DNA from: Candidatus Omnitrophota bacterium
GTDB lineage: Bacteria > Omnitrophota > Gorgyraeia > 2-01-FULL-45-10
Direction: 5' to 3'
Assembly: GCA_022703295.1 (NCBI GenBank)
Contig: JAKLDX010000006.1
Location: 1 to 20,192 of the forward strand
DNA: 20,192 nt
The position numbers were made by a program, and so were the translations under genes. Below the pieces are notes generated by a model. It had not been told where the DNA came from, did no database searches, and saw only the letters and a list, made by a program, of their open reading frames with translations. Positions 12,645 to 20,192 of the stretch are shown here, one piece after another; the stretch's first letter is position 1, and each line of letters opens with the position of its first letter.

Positions 12645-14126
12645 ATGCTTCTGGAAAGAATACTGAACGGAATAAATTTCAAGACCGACGATGTCATTGC
12701 CGGCCTCGATATTCACAATGTGACCGATGATTCGCGCGCGGTCGGAGAAGGCGATGTATTCGTCGCCGTAAGGGGATATTCTGTCGACGGCCACAAATTC
12801 ATAGATGAAGTAATCGCGAAAAAGGTAAGTGCGGTAATTGCTGAAAAGGATTTTGCGGTCCCGGGAAATGTTAAGAAGATATTGGTGTCCGACACAAGAT
12901 CGGCATTTCCTATGATGCTGGATAATTTTTATAAACAACCGTCGAAGGCATTAAAAGTTATAGGCGTAACCGGAACCAACGGCAAAACAACCATCACCTA
13001 TCTGATAGAAAATATCCTGAGGGAAGCGCATGAAGGTTCCGCGGTTATAGGCACCATAAATTACAGGCTGAAGAACAAAGTCATCCCGTCCAAAAACACC
13101 ACTCCGGGGCCAAGGCAGCTGCAGGCGATGCTCGCGAAGATATTAAAGGATGGCATGCATTATGTGGTGATGGAAGTATCGAGTCATTCGCTGGACCAGC
13201 ACAGGGTGGACGGCGTATCTTTTGACGCGGCGATATTTACCAATATAACAGGCGAGCATCTGGATTATCATAAAACGATAGACGACTATTTCAAGGCAAA
13301 GGTCCTGCTATTTGACCGCCTGAAGGACGGCGGGGCCGCGATATTGAATAACGATGACGAGCGGGTTGGCTCGCTGAAAGGTTCGATAAATAAAAGAGTT
13401 ATTACTTATGGGATAAAGAACGCTTCGGATGTGACGGCAAAAAATATACGCCTTTCGCTAGATGGTTCCGCCTTTACAGCTGAGACGCCAGTGGGCCCCA
13501 TAGACCTGCAGACCAGATTGATAGGGATGCATAATGTGTCGAACGTTCTCGCTGCTGTTGCCGCAAGTTTTTCGTTAGGCATAGATCCGGAGACGGTCAA
13601 AAAAGGCATTGGATCGATGAGCTATGTGCCCGGCAGGCTGGAGCCGGTAGAGGCAGGGCAGGGGTTTAAAGTTTTTGTCGATTATGCTCATACGGAAGAC
13701 GCGCTGAATAACATACTCAGCCTTCTCAGGGATGTCGCAAAAAAGAATATAATAACGGTATTCGGATGCGGCGGTAACAGGGACCGCAAGAAAAGGCCTG
13801 AAATGGGCAAGGCCGCCTGTAAGTTTTCTGACCGCGTTATAATAACATCCGACAACCCGAGGTTCGAAGAGCCGCGCCAGATAATAGACGAGATAGAGGG
13901 CGGGGTAAGGGGGCAGTTTACAAATTACGATATCGTTGTCGACAGGCTCCAGGCAATAGAGAAGGCCCTGAGCATGGCAAGAGACCAGGATATAGTGGTA
14001 ATAGCAGGCAAGGGGCATGAAGATTATCAGATAATCAAAGATAAGATAATGCCGTTCGATGACCGCAAAGTGGTGTTGGAAATTCTCAAAAGATCGCTCG
14101 CGGGTGCATTAAATACAAACAAATGA
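12645..14126 (+). CDS. murE: UDP-MurNAc-L-Ala-D-Glu:meso-diaminopimelate ligase MurE
   Basis: MurE adds the third amino acid to the peptidoglycan stem peptide using ATP in the cytoplasm. The 493 residues include the ATP-binding loop GTNGKTT at 110-116, NTTPGP at 151-156, the Mg/ATP region MEVSSHSLDQHR at 176-187, TNITGEHLDYH at 199-209, the lysine-bearing segment DYFKAKVLLF near 214-223, and YAHTEDAL at 347-354. The specificity motif DNPR is at 403-406, which in this family selects meso-diaminopimelate rather than lysine. GKGHE lies near 455-459. AGGTG at 12631-12635 precedes the ATG. The last four bases overlap the murF start (ATGA), implying coupled translation. Confidence 0.96.
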   Translation: MLLERILNGINFKTDDVIAGLDIHNVTDDSRAVGEGDVFVAVRGYSVDGHKFIDEVIAKKVSAVIAEKDFAVPGNVKKILVSDTRSAFPMMLDNFYKQPSKALKVIGVTGTNGKTTITYLIENILREAHEGSAVIGTINYRLKNKVIPSKNTTPGPRQLQAMLAKILKDGMHYVVMEVSSHSLDQHRVDGVSFDAAIFTNITGEHLDYHKTIDDYFKAKVLLFDRLKDGGAAILNNDDERVGSLKGSINKRVITYGIKNASDVTAKNIRLSLDGSAFTAETPVGPIDLQTRLIGMHNVSNVLAAVAASFSLGIDPETVKKGIGSMSYVPGRLEPVEAGQGFKVFVDYAHTEDALNNILSLLRDVAKKNIITVFGCGGNRDRKKRPEMGKAACKFSDRVIITSDNPRFEEPRQIIDEIEGGVRGQFTNYDIVVDRLQAIEKALSMARDQDIVVIAGKGHEDYQIIKDKIMPFDDRKVVLEILKRSLAGALNTNK

Positions 14127-15505
14127 AAAAAAGTTTAGCGATGAAAGTTAAGGAATTGGCAAAGATGACCGGAGGCAGCCTTTTGTCCGGCAATCCCGGG
14201 CTATGCATAGACCCGGGAAGGATCTCTACGGATTCGAGGAATATAAAAAGAGGAGGTTTTTTCATTGCTGTAAGCGGGCCGAATTTTAACGGCAATGACT
14301 TTGTCGAGGACGCTTTTTCGAAGGGCGCTGTAGGCGCGATAGCCGAAAGGTATAAGGCGTCAGCCATACCCCGCGGTAAAGTATTGATAAAAGTCGATGA
14401 TGCCCTGGAGGCTTTTCATTCCATAGCGTATTATTATAGGAGGCAGTTCGATATCCCGGTCATCTGTGTTACCGGCAGTAATGGCAAGACCACGGTAAAA
14501 GAGATGATCTGGCACGTGCTTTCGAAAAAATACAGGGTGTTGAAAAATGAAGGGACAAAAAATAATCATATAGGCGTTCCCCAGACGATACTTAAGCTTG
14601 ACCGAAAACATGAAATATGCGTACTGGAACTGGGCGCGAATCATAAAGGTGAAATCGCCGCTCTTGCCCGGATAGCGGGTCCGAATGTTGTCGTAATGAC
14701 TAATATAGGGCCGTCTCACCTGGAATTTTTCAGGGATCTTAACGGGGTGTTCAGCGCCAAGAAAGAAATACTGGGCCATCTCGATAAAAAGGGCGGCATT
14801 GTAGCGCTTAACGGTGACGATAGATTCCTCAGTAAAATAAAGAGCGGAAAATTCAAGATCGTAAAGTTCGGGCTGAGCATATCGAATGATTTTTTCGCGG
14901 GCAATGTTTCGATCGAGAAAAATAGCATAAAGTTCCGGTTAAATGGAAAGGAAGATTTTGACCTTAGGATATTCGGCATTCATAATGTTTATAATGCCCT
15001 TGCCGCCATTGCCGTTTGCTCAAGATTTAAAGTAAGCCGCAGCTCGATGAAAAAATCCCTTCATGATTTCAGGCCAAGCTACATGAGGCTTTGCCTTGAA
15101 AGGGTGGGCGGCATAGATGTGATAAACGATTCGTATAATTCGAACCCGCTTTCCATGAACCAGGCGCTGGAAGTAATAAAGCAATATCCGGCCAGGCGCA
15201 GATGGGTCGTGTCCGGCGATATGCTTGAGTTGGGCGATAAAGGAGCCGATTTCCACAGGGCCGTGGGTGAAAGAATAGCCGTATCGAATATAGAGGGGTT
15301 GATAACGCTCGGCGAACTGTCGAAGCATACTTTGTCGCAGGCGAAAGACAGCGGCATGGCCGGCGAAAAACTATGGCATTGCGCGACGCATAGCGAGGCC
15401 GCGGGGATATTGCGCAGGGTGGCCGATAAGGGCGATGTCATCTTATTAAAAGGTTCCAGAAGCATGAAGATGGAAGAGGTACTGAACAAATTCAAAAGCC
15501 GGTAG
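14123..15505 (+). CDS. murF: UDP-MurNAc-tripeptide:D-alanyl-D-alanine ligase MurF
   Basis: MurF adds the D-Ala-D-Ala dipeptide to complete the cytoplasmic UDP-MurNAc-pentapeptide. The 460 residues show the N-terminal STDSRNIKRGGFFIAVSG substrate-binding segment (35-52), ATP loop GSNGKTT at 118-124, TKNNHIGVP at 145-153, ELGANHKGEI near 169-178, TNIGPSHLE at 193-201, HNVYNALAA near 287-295 and NDSYNSNP at 335-342. The ATG at 14123 overlaps the murE stop by four bases without a separate ribosome binding site. A second ATG six codons later (14141) is an alternative start. mraY follows after 21 bases. Confidence 0.95.
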   Translation: MKKSLAMKVKELAKMTGGSLLSGNPGLCIDPGRISTDSRNIKRGGFFIAVSGPNFNGNDFVEDAFSKGAVGAIAERYKASAIPRGKVLIKVDDALEAFHSIAYYYRRQFDIPVICVTGSNGKTTVKEMIWHVLSKKYRVLKNEGTKNNHIGVPQTILKLDRKHEICVLELGANHKGEIAALARIAGPNVVVMTNIGPSHLEFFRDLNGVFSAKKEILGHLDKKGGIVALNGDDRFLSKIKSGKFKIVKFGLSISNDFFAGNVSIEKNSIKFRLNGKEDFDLRIFGIHNVYNALAAIAVCSRFKVSRSSMKKSLHDFRPSYMRLCLERVGGIDVINDSYNSNPLSMNQALEVIKQYPARRRWVVSGDMLELGDKGADFHRAVGERIAVSNIEGLITLGELSKHTLSQAKDSGMAGEKLWHCATHSEAAGILRRVADKGDVILLKGSRSMKMEEVLNKFKSR

Positions 15506-15526
15506 CCGAAGGCTTAAAAAGGAAAT

Positions 15527-16615
15527 ATGCTTTACTATTTATTTTATCCGCTAAGAGATCTGTGGTTCGGTTTTAACGTATTCAGATACATAACGTTCAG
15601 GGCCATGATGGCCAGCGTAACGGCATTCCTGATATGCCTTATATGCGGCCCCATAATAATACGATGGCTCAAGAAAATTAATTTCGGTCAGCACATACGA
15701 AAAGAACATGTAGAAACCCTTTACGATCTCCACAAACACAAGCAGGGGACTCCGACCATGGGCGGGCTGATCATAATACTTGCCATAACCGTTTCTACTG
15801 TCCTGTGGTCGGATATTGGCAATGTTTACATATTGCTTACACTGGCCGCGTTTCTCTGGCTCGGGCTTGTCGGTTTCACGGATGATTATATAAAGGTGGT
15901 GAAAAAGCGCAATCTCGGCCTTACGGCAGGCAAAAAATTGTTCGGCCAGATTATCCTTGGGTTGCTGATCGCCTTATATATAATGTTCTTTACCAGCATC
16001 CCTACCAACTTATCCATACCATTCGTGAAGCATTTTGTGCTGAATTTCGGGATCCTTTATGTTCTGTTCGTCATACTCGTGCTGGTCAGCGCGAGCAACG
16101 CCGTAAATCTTACCGACGGACTGGACGGGCTTGCGATAGGGTGCACTATAATAGCGGCGCTTACATACGCCATCTTCAGCTACATAGTGGGAAATTTCAA
16201 GTTCAGCGATTATCTGAATATATTCTATCTGCCCGGCGCGGGTGAGCTATCGGTATTCTGCGCAGCTATGGTCGGCGCCGGCCTGGGATTTTTATGGTTC
16301 AACTGCTATCCCGCGAATGTCTTTATGGGCGATACGGGATCGTTAGCGCTCGGTGGCGGCATAGGTACGGTCGCGATTTTTATAAAAAAAGAGCTGCTAT
16401 TATTTATAGTCGGCGGTATATTTGTCATAGAGGCCCTTTCCGTAGTGCTGCAGGTGATATGGTTCAAGACGACGAAAAAGAGGCTTTTTCTTATGTCCCC
16501 GATACATCATCATTTTCAGCTGCTGGGTTGGGCGGAATCGAAGATAACCATAAGGTTCTGGATAATAGGTATAGTGATGGCGCTCTTCAGCTTGGCTACG
16601 CTTAAATTGCAGTAG
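15527..16615 (+). CDS. mraY: Phospho-MurNAc-pentapeptide transferase MraY
   Basis: MraY is the polytopic inner-membrane enzyme that attaches phospho-MurNAc-pentapeptide to undecaprenyl phosphate, forming lipid I. The 362 residues, normal for the family, are mostly hydrophobic with about ten membrane segments. Signature residues are present: TPTMGG at 75-80, the aspartate pair at 119-120 (GFTDDYIK), NAVNLTDGLDG at 191-201, GDTGSLALGG at 268-277 and the histidine motif MSPIHHHFQ at 323-331. AAAAAGG at 15516-15522 sits four bases before the ATG. murD begins eight bases after the stop. Confidence 0.97.
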   Translation: MLYYLFYPLRDLWFGFNVFRYITFRAMMASVTAFLICLICGPIIIRWLKKINFGQHIRKEHVETLYDLHKHKQGTPTMGGLIIILAITVSTVLWSDIGNVYILLTLAAFLWLGLVGFTDDYIKVVKKRNLGLTAGKKLFGQIILGLLIALYIMFFTSIPTNLSIPFVKHFVLNFGILYVLFVILVLVSASNAVNLTDGLDGLAIGCTIIAALTYAIFSYIVGNFKFSDYLNIFYLPGAGELSVFCAAMVGAGLGFLWFNCYPANVFMGDTGSLALGGGIGTVAIFIKKELLLFIVGGIFVIEALSVVLQVIWFKTTKKRLFLMSPIHHHFQLLGWAESKITIRFWIIGIVMALFSLATLKLQ

Positions 16616-16623
16616 GTTTATCA

Positions 16624-18000
16624 ATGGATATCAAAGGCAAAAAAGTTACGGTCGTCGGGCTGGGGAATAGCGGGGTCAATGCGGCTATCCTGCTTGCGCA
16701 AAAAGGCGCATCCGTAAGGGCTACTGAAGCGAAGGATAATCCTGCCACTAGGGCAGCCGCCAAGCTGCTCAGCGAAAAAGGGGCAGAGGTAGAAATAGGT
16801 GTCCATACCGAGAAGTTTATCAGGGGGAGCGAGCTGGTAGTGTTGAGTCCCGGCGTAGAAGATTCCTCGCCGTCGGTCAAATGGGCAGAAGGCCTCAGGA
16901 TACCTATTATAAGCGAGATGGAGCTGGGCTACAGGTTCTGCGAAGGCAAGATAATAGCGATAACCGGGACGAACGGTAAGAGCACCGTAACGACGCTTAT
17001 AGGGCAGATGCTGAAGGATGGCGGTAAGGATTCGGTGGTATGCGGCAATATCGGCAATTCGCTATCCGGAGAGATAGGCCGCATAAAGGCCGATACATGG
17101 GTCGTGCTTGAAGTGAGCTCGTTCCAGCTTGAAAGGGTAGAGAAATTCAGGCCCCGCATCGCCCTGATATTGAATATCACAGATGACCACATGGACAGAT
17201 ATAAAAAATTCGATGATTATTTTAATGAAAAACTCAAAGTTTTCAGGAATCAGGATAAGGGTGATATACTGATCCTGAACCATGACGCCGAAAACCTGAG
17301 AAGCTTACAAAAAATGGCGCGCTGCGAAGTGTTATTTTATAGCAGGACGGGAATGGTGAACGGCGCATATGTGAAGTCGGGGAGGATCTTTTCCTCGTAC
17401 GGGTCCGGGGAATCCGATATATGCGCTGTCAGCGATATAAGGCTTAAAGGACTGCACAATGTCGAGAACGTTCTGGCGTCAAGCCTGGTAGGTACAATAG
17501 CCGGAGTGGGCAGTGCTTCCATAAAAAGGACTTTAACGAATTTTAAAGGCCTTGCCCACAGGTTCGAGACGGTAGATATTATAGATGGCGTAGAATATAT
17601 CGACGACTCCAAAGGCACCACGGTCGATTCTACCTGCCGGGCGCTTGAATCCTGCGCAAAGCCGGTAGTGCTTATAGCGGGAGGTAAAGATAAGCACAGC
17701 GATTATTCTTTTGTGAGGGACGCGGTGAAGCGTAACGTGAGCTATCTTGTGCTGATAGGCGAGGCCAGTGAGGCTATAGGGAAGGCCCTGGGGAATATCG
17801 TTGATACGCGCCGGGCAAAAGATATGTTTGAAGCCGTAGATGCCGCGGCAGGTATCGCAAAAAACGGGCAGATCGTCCTCCTGTCGCCCATGTGTTCAAG
17901 TTTTGATATGTTCAGCTCTTATAAAGAACGCGGAGATGTCTTTCGGGAAGCGGTGAAGCGCCTGCGGAACTCTCAGCGTAAAATAAAGATAAATAGATGA
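16624..18000 (+). CDS. murD: UDP-MurNAc-L-alanine:D-glutamate ligase MurD
   Basis: MurD adds D-glutamate, the second residue of the stem peptide. The 458 residues begin with a Rossmann-like UDP-binding domain (VTVVGLGNSGVNAA, 8-21; LSPGV near 74-78). The ATP loop GTNGKST is at 115-121, LEVSSFQLE at 162-170, and NITDDHMDRY at 184-193. DDSKGTT and GGKDKHSDY fall in the last third, and the C-terminal signature LLSPMCSSFDMFSSYKERG is intact. The order in the cluster (after mraY, before ftsW) is canonical. The stop overlaps the ftsW ATG by four bases (17997-18000). Confidence 0.96.
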   Translation: MDIKGKKVTVVGLGNSGVNAAILLAQKGASVRATEAKDNPATRAAAKLLSEKGAEVEIGVHTEKFIRGSELVVLSPGVEDSSPSVKWAEGLRIPIISEMELGYRFCEGKIIAITGTNGKSTVTTLIGQMLKDGGKDSVVCGNIGNSLSGEIGRIKADTWVVLEVSSFQLERVEKFRPRIALILNITDDHMDRYKKFDDYFNEKLKVFRNQDKGDILILNHDAENLRSLQKMARCEVLFYSRTGMVNGAYVKSGRIFSSYGSGESDICAVSDIRLKGLHNVENVLASSLVGTIAGVGSASIKRTLTNFKGLAHRFETVDIIDGVEYIDDSKGTTVDSTCRALESCAKPVVLIAGGKDKHSDYSFVRDAVKRNVSYLVLIGEASEAIGKALGNIVDTRRAKDMFEAVDAAAGIAKNGQIVLLSPMCSSFDMFSSYKERGDVFREAVKRLRNSQRKIKINR

Positions 18001-19091
18001 GGACTGTAAGGGGTTCGATATTTTCGGTTGTCATTATTCTCGTCGCGATAGGTATCGTGATGATATATTCGGCGAGCGCCATATACGCTCATTCCGCCAT
18101 GGGAGACAGCCTTTATTTTTTGAAACGCCACCTGATATACCTTTCTTTAGGTCTTATTTTGATGCTCATCACGATGTCCATAGATATAAATAAGTTACGT
18201 AAACTATCAAAGCCAATAATGATCCTTTCCGTCCTGCTCCTGTTGTTTGTCCTTATCCCGCACATAGGCAGGGAAACCGCCGGGGCCAGGAGATGGTTCA
18301 AGGTAGGGCCGGTAAATTTTCAGCCGTCAGAATTCGCAAAGGTGGCCTTCATTCTGTACCTTGCGGATTTCATAGCGAGAAAAGGGCCGCTTGTAAGAAG
18401 TTTTTTGCGCGGGTTCCTGCCGGCGATGATGGCGCTGGGGGTTGTCGTGGGCCTGGTGTTGATGGAACCGGACCTTGGCACCGCCGTTACCATTTCCCTT
18501 ATAGCGGTCATACTATTATTCGTCAGCGGCGTCAGGGTCTCGCATATAGCGGCATTTTTTCTGGCAAGCTTACCGGCGCTTTACGTCCTCCTCTTCAGCG
18601 TGCCTTACAGACGAAAACGCATTATGGCATTTATCAATCCATGGGCCGATAAGAAGGGGACCGGGTTCCAGATAATACAATCTTTTGTGGCGCTCGGTTC
18701 CGGGGGCCTTTTCGGTGTCGGGCTGGGCCAATCAAAACAGAAATTATTTTATCTGCCGGCATCGCACACCGATTTCATATTCTCTATAATAGGAGAAGAG
18801 CTGGGCTTTGCAGGATCCGCCGCCGTAGTGGTGCTTTTCGGCATCTTTGTATGGCTTGGCATTAAGATAGCATTTAAGGCTATGGGGACGTTCGAACAGC
18901 TTGTCAGCCTTGGCATAGTTTCCCTGATAGGCCTTGAGGCGATAATAAATATAGGCGTTACCGCGGGGGCGCTTCCGACGAAGGGATTGCCGCTGCCATT
19001 CATAAGCTACGGCGGCAGCGGACTTATATTTCATTTAATGGCCGTAGGCATACTGCTTAATGTTGCCAAAGTGTGCGAGACATACAGATGA
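17997..19091 (+). CDS. ftsW: Septal peptidoglycan polymerase FtsW (SEDS family)
   Basis: FtsW polymerises lipid II into glycan strands at the division site and works with FtsI. The 364 residues have about ten hydrophobic segments and the SEDS signatures: GARRWF at 96-101 followed by NFQPSEFAK, EPDLGTA at 157-163, and the long motif ending in LPASHTDFIFSIIGEELG at 253-270. Asp259 there corresponds to the catalytic aspartate of the family. The C-terminus has LPLPFISYGGSGL, also diagnostic. RodA is the alternative, but placement between murD and murG points to FtsW. The gene overlaps both neighbours by four bases (ATGA at each junction), indicating tight translational coupling. Confidence 0.95.
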   Translation: MRTVRGSIFSVVIILVAIGIVMIYSASAIYAHSAMGDSLYFLKRHLIYLSLGLILMLITMSIDINKLRKLSKPIMILSVLLLLFVLIPHIGRETAGARRWFKVGPVNFQPSEFAKVAFILYLADFIARKGPLVRSFLRGFLPAMMALGVVVGLVLMEPDLGTAVTISLIAVILLFVSGVRVSHIAAFFLASLPALYVLLFSVPYRRKRIMAFINPWADKKGTGFQIIQSFVALGSGGLFGVGLGQSKQKLFYLPASHTDFIFSIIGEELGFAGSAAVVVLFGIFVWLGIKIAFKAMGTFEQLVSLGIVSLIGLEAIINIGVTAGALPTKGLPLPFISYGGSGLIFHLMAVGILLNVAKVCETYR

Positions 19092-20192
19092 AAGAAAGCA
19101 GGATCCTGATAGCCGCCGGGGGCTCCGGAGGCCACATATTTCCGGCGATAGCGCTTGCAAGGACCCTCAAGCTGAAGAAGCCCGATATGGAAATAAGGTT
19201 CGTAGGCAGTGACAAGGCGCTCGACAGGCGTATATTTGAAAAGGAGGGGTTTAAATTTTCCCTTTTGTCATCTAATAAATTATCGTATAAAGTCAATCTT
19301 GGCCTTATAGGGTTCTTCTTTAAGTTATCAGGAGATATTATCAGATCTTTTTTTATCGTGCTAAAATATAAGGCCGACGCGGTAGTGGGGTTCGGGGGGT
19401 ACGTTTCATTCCCCGTGATACTTGCCTCTCTTATGCTGGGCAGGCCAAAAATAGTGCATGAGCAGAACGTCATACCGGGAAGGGCAAATAAGTTATTATT
19501 TATGATCGCCGATAAGATAGCGCTTACTTTTGACCAGACCAGGAATTTTTTAGGTTCGCTTACGAAGAAAGCGGTGCTTACGGGGAATCCTATACGCAGC
19601 GAGATCTTCAGGAATGACAAAGCGGCCGGCATAAAAAAATTCGGCCTTGACGAAAAAAAATTCACTATACTTGTAATAGGCGGCAGCCAGGGCGCGCATC
19701 TTCTGAATGAAACTTTTATCTCGGCACTGCGCAGCATGGATATGGGCGCGAGAGCGCGCTTTCAGGTAATACATCTTACCGGTGTCAAAGATTACGAGTG
19801 GGCGATAGGTGAATATAAGGATCTGGGGCTTGAGCACAGGGTCTATTCTTTCATAGACAGGATAGAGGAGGCTTATAGCGCCGCGGACCTTATAGTTACA
19901 AGGTCCGGCTCATCGGCTATATTTGAGATAGCTTTTTTTGCCAAGCCGATGATACTGGTGCCGTATCCGTTTGCCATGAGCCATCAGAAAGAAAATGCCC
20001 GCGTATTTGCGGATAAAGGGGCTGCCATAGAAGCGGATGAGGCGGCGCTGACGCCTGAAGTGTTTAAAAATATTATTACAGGACTTGTGAACAATCCGGA
20101 TAAACTGGCCGGCCTTTCGGAATCGGCCGGGAAATTGAGTATGCCGGAGGCCTCCGAAAGATTGGCCGAAGAAGTCCTGGCAATGGTGCAAT
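19088..20192 (+). CDS. murG: Lipid II synthase MurG (GlcNAc transferase), 3' end outside window
   Basis: MurG transfers GlcNAc from UDP-GlcNAc to lipid I on the inner face of the membrane, producing lipid II. The frame opens with ATG at 19088, overlapping ftsW by four bases, and remains open to the right edge after 368 codons. Because the family is usually around 360 residues, only a few codons should be missing. Motifs: GGSGGH at 11-16, VVGFGGYVSFP at 99-109, HEQNVIPGRANK near 124-135, GGSQGAHLLN at 198-207 and the donor-binding segment RSGSSAIFE at 272-280, then PYPFAMSHQKENA. It is the last cluster gene visible; murC or murB would be expected next by analogy. Confidence 0.96.
   Translation, partial: MKESRILIAAGGSGGHIFPAIALARTLKLKKPDMEIRFVGSDKALDRRIFEKEGFKFSLLSSNKLSYKVNLGLIGFFFKLSGDIIRSFFIVLKYKADAVVGFGGYVSFPVILASLMLGRPKIVHEQNVIPGRANKLLFMIADKIALTFDQTRNFLGSLTKKAVLTGNPIRSEIFRNDKAAGIKKFGLDEKKFTILVIGGSQGAHLLNETFISALRSMDMGARARFQVIHLTGVKDYEWAIGEYKDLGLEHRVYSFIDRIEEAYSAADLIVTRSGSSAIFEIAFFAKPMILVPYPFAMSHQKENARVFADKGAAIEADEAALTPEVFKNIITGLVNNPDKLAGLSESAGKLSMPEASERLAEEVLAMVQ

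Noticed and set aside
19057..19737. A 226-codon minus-strand frame opposite ftsW and murG
   Set aside because: It is antisense to murG, whose motifs are unmistakable and whose frame runs off the window edge.

Overview
The window is a bacterial chromosome segment of moderate GC content, with genes on the plus strand throughout. Heavy use of ATA (Ile) and AGG (Arg) codons, a complete division and cell-wall cluster, and a meso-diaminopimelate-type MurE fit a Gram-negative-type lineage. From overall feel and gene order I would guess an uncultured phylum such as Candidatus Omnitrophota, but nothing in the window proves the taxon.

Layout. (1) 1-1131: the 3' end of plsY, then a separately promoted two-gene unit of unrecognised small basic proteins (530-901 and 911-1069) closed by a strong terminator. 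(2) 1149-6338: a near-perfect promoter drives cvpA, followed by a NIF3-family gene, DNA primase dnaG and the primary sigma factor rpoD. (3) 6370-7091: a promoted CAU-anticodon tRNA, about 490 bases of non-coding DNA full of palindromes in which the tRNA 3' end and its downstream hairpin recur 285 bases later, then tRNA-Val(CAC). (4) 7112-8626: a coiled-coil/zinc-ribbon protein, an RNase HI-like gene broken by one frameshift, and the RNase P RNA gene rnpB with its terminator. (5) 8649-8881: a large nested inverted-repeat element. (6) 8894-20192: a strong promoter, three 10-bp-phased MraZ-type operator repeats, and the dcw cluster mraZ - small ORF - rsmH - ftsL - ftsI - murE - murF - mraY - murD - ftsW - murG, which runs off the right edge.

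How it works together. The dcw genes encode the cytoplasmic and inner-membrane steps of peptidoglycan synthesis (MurE, MurF and MurD make the UDP-MurNAc-peptide; MraY and MurG build lipid I and II) and the septal machinery that uses it (FtsL, FtsI, FtsW), under probable MraZ autoregulation. The left half groups replication, transcription and RNA-processing functions.

The protein-coding content is mostly orthodox. The least explained parts are non-coding: the duplicated tRNA-end/palindrome units (6505-6985) and the roughly 230-base branched inverted repeat (8649-8881). The two small ORFs with very strong ribosome binding sites (911-1069 and 9428-9610) are also unexplained.
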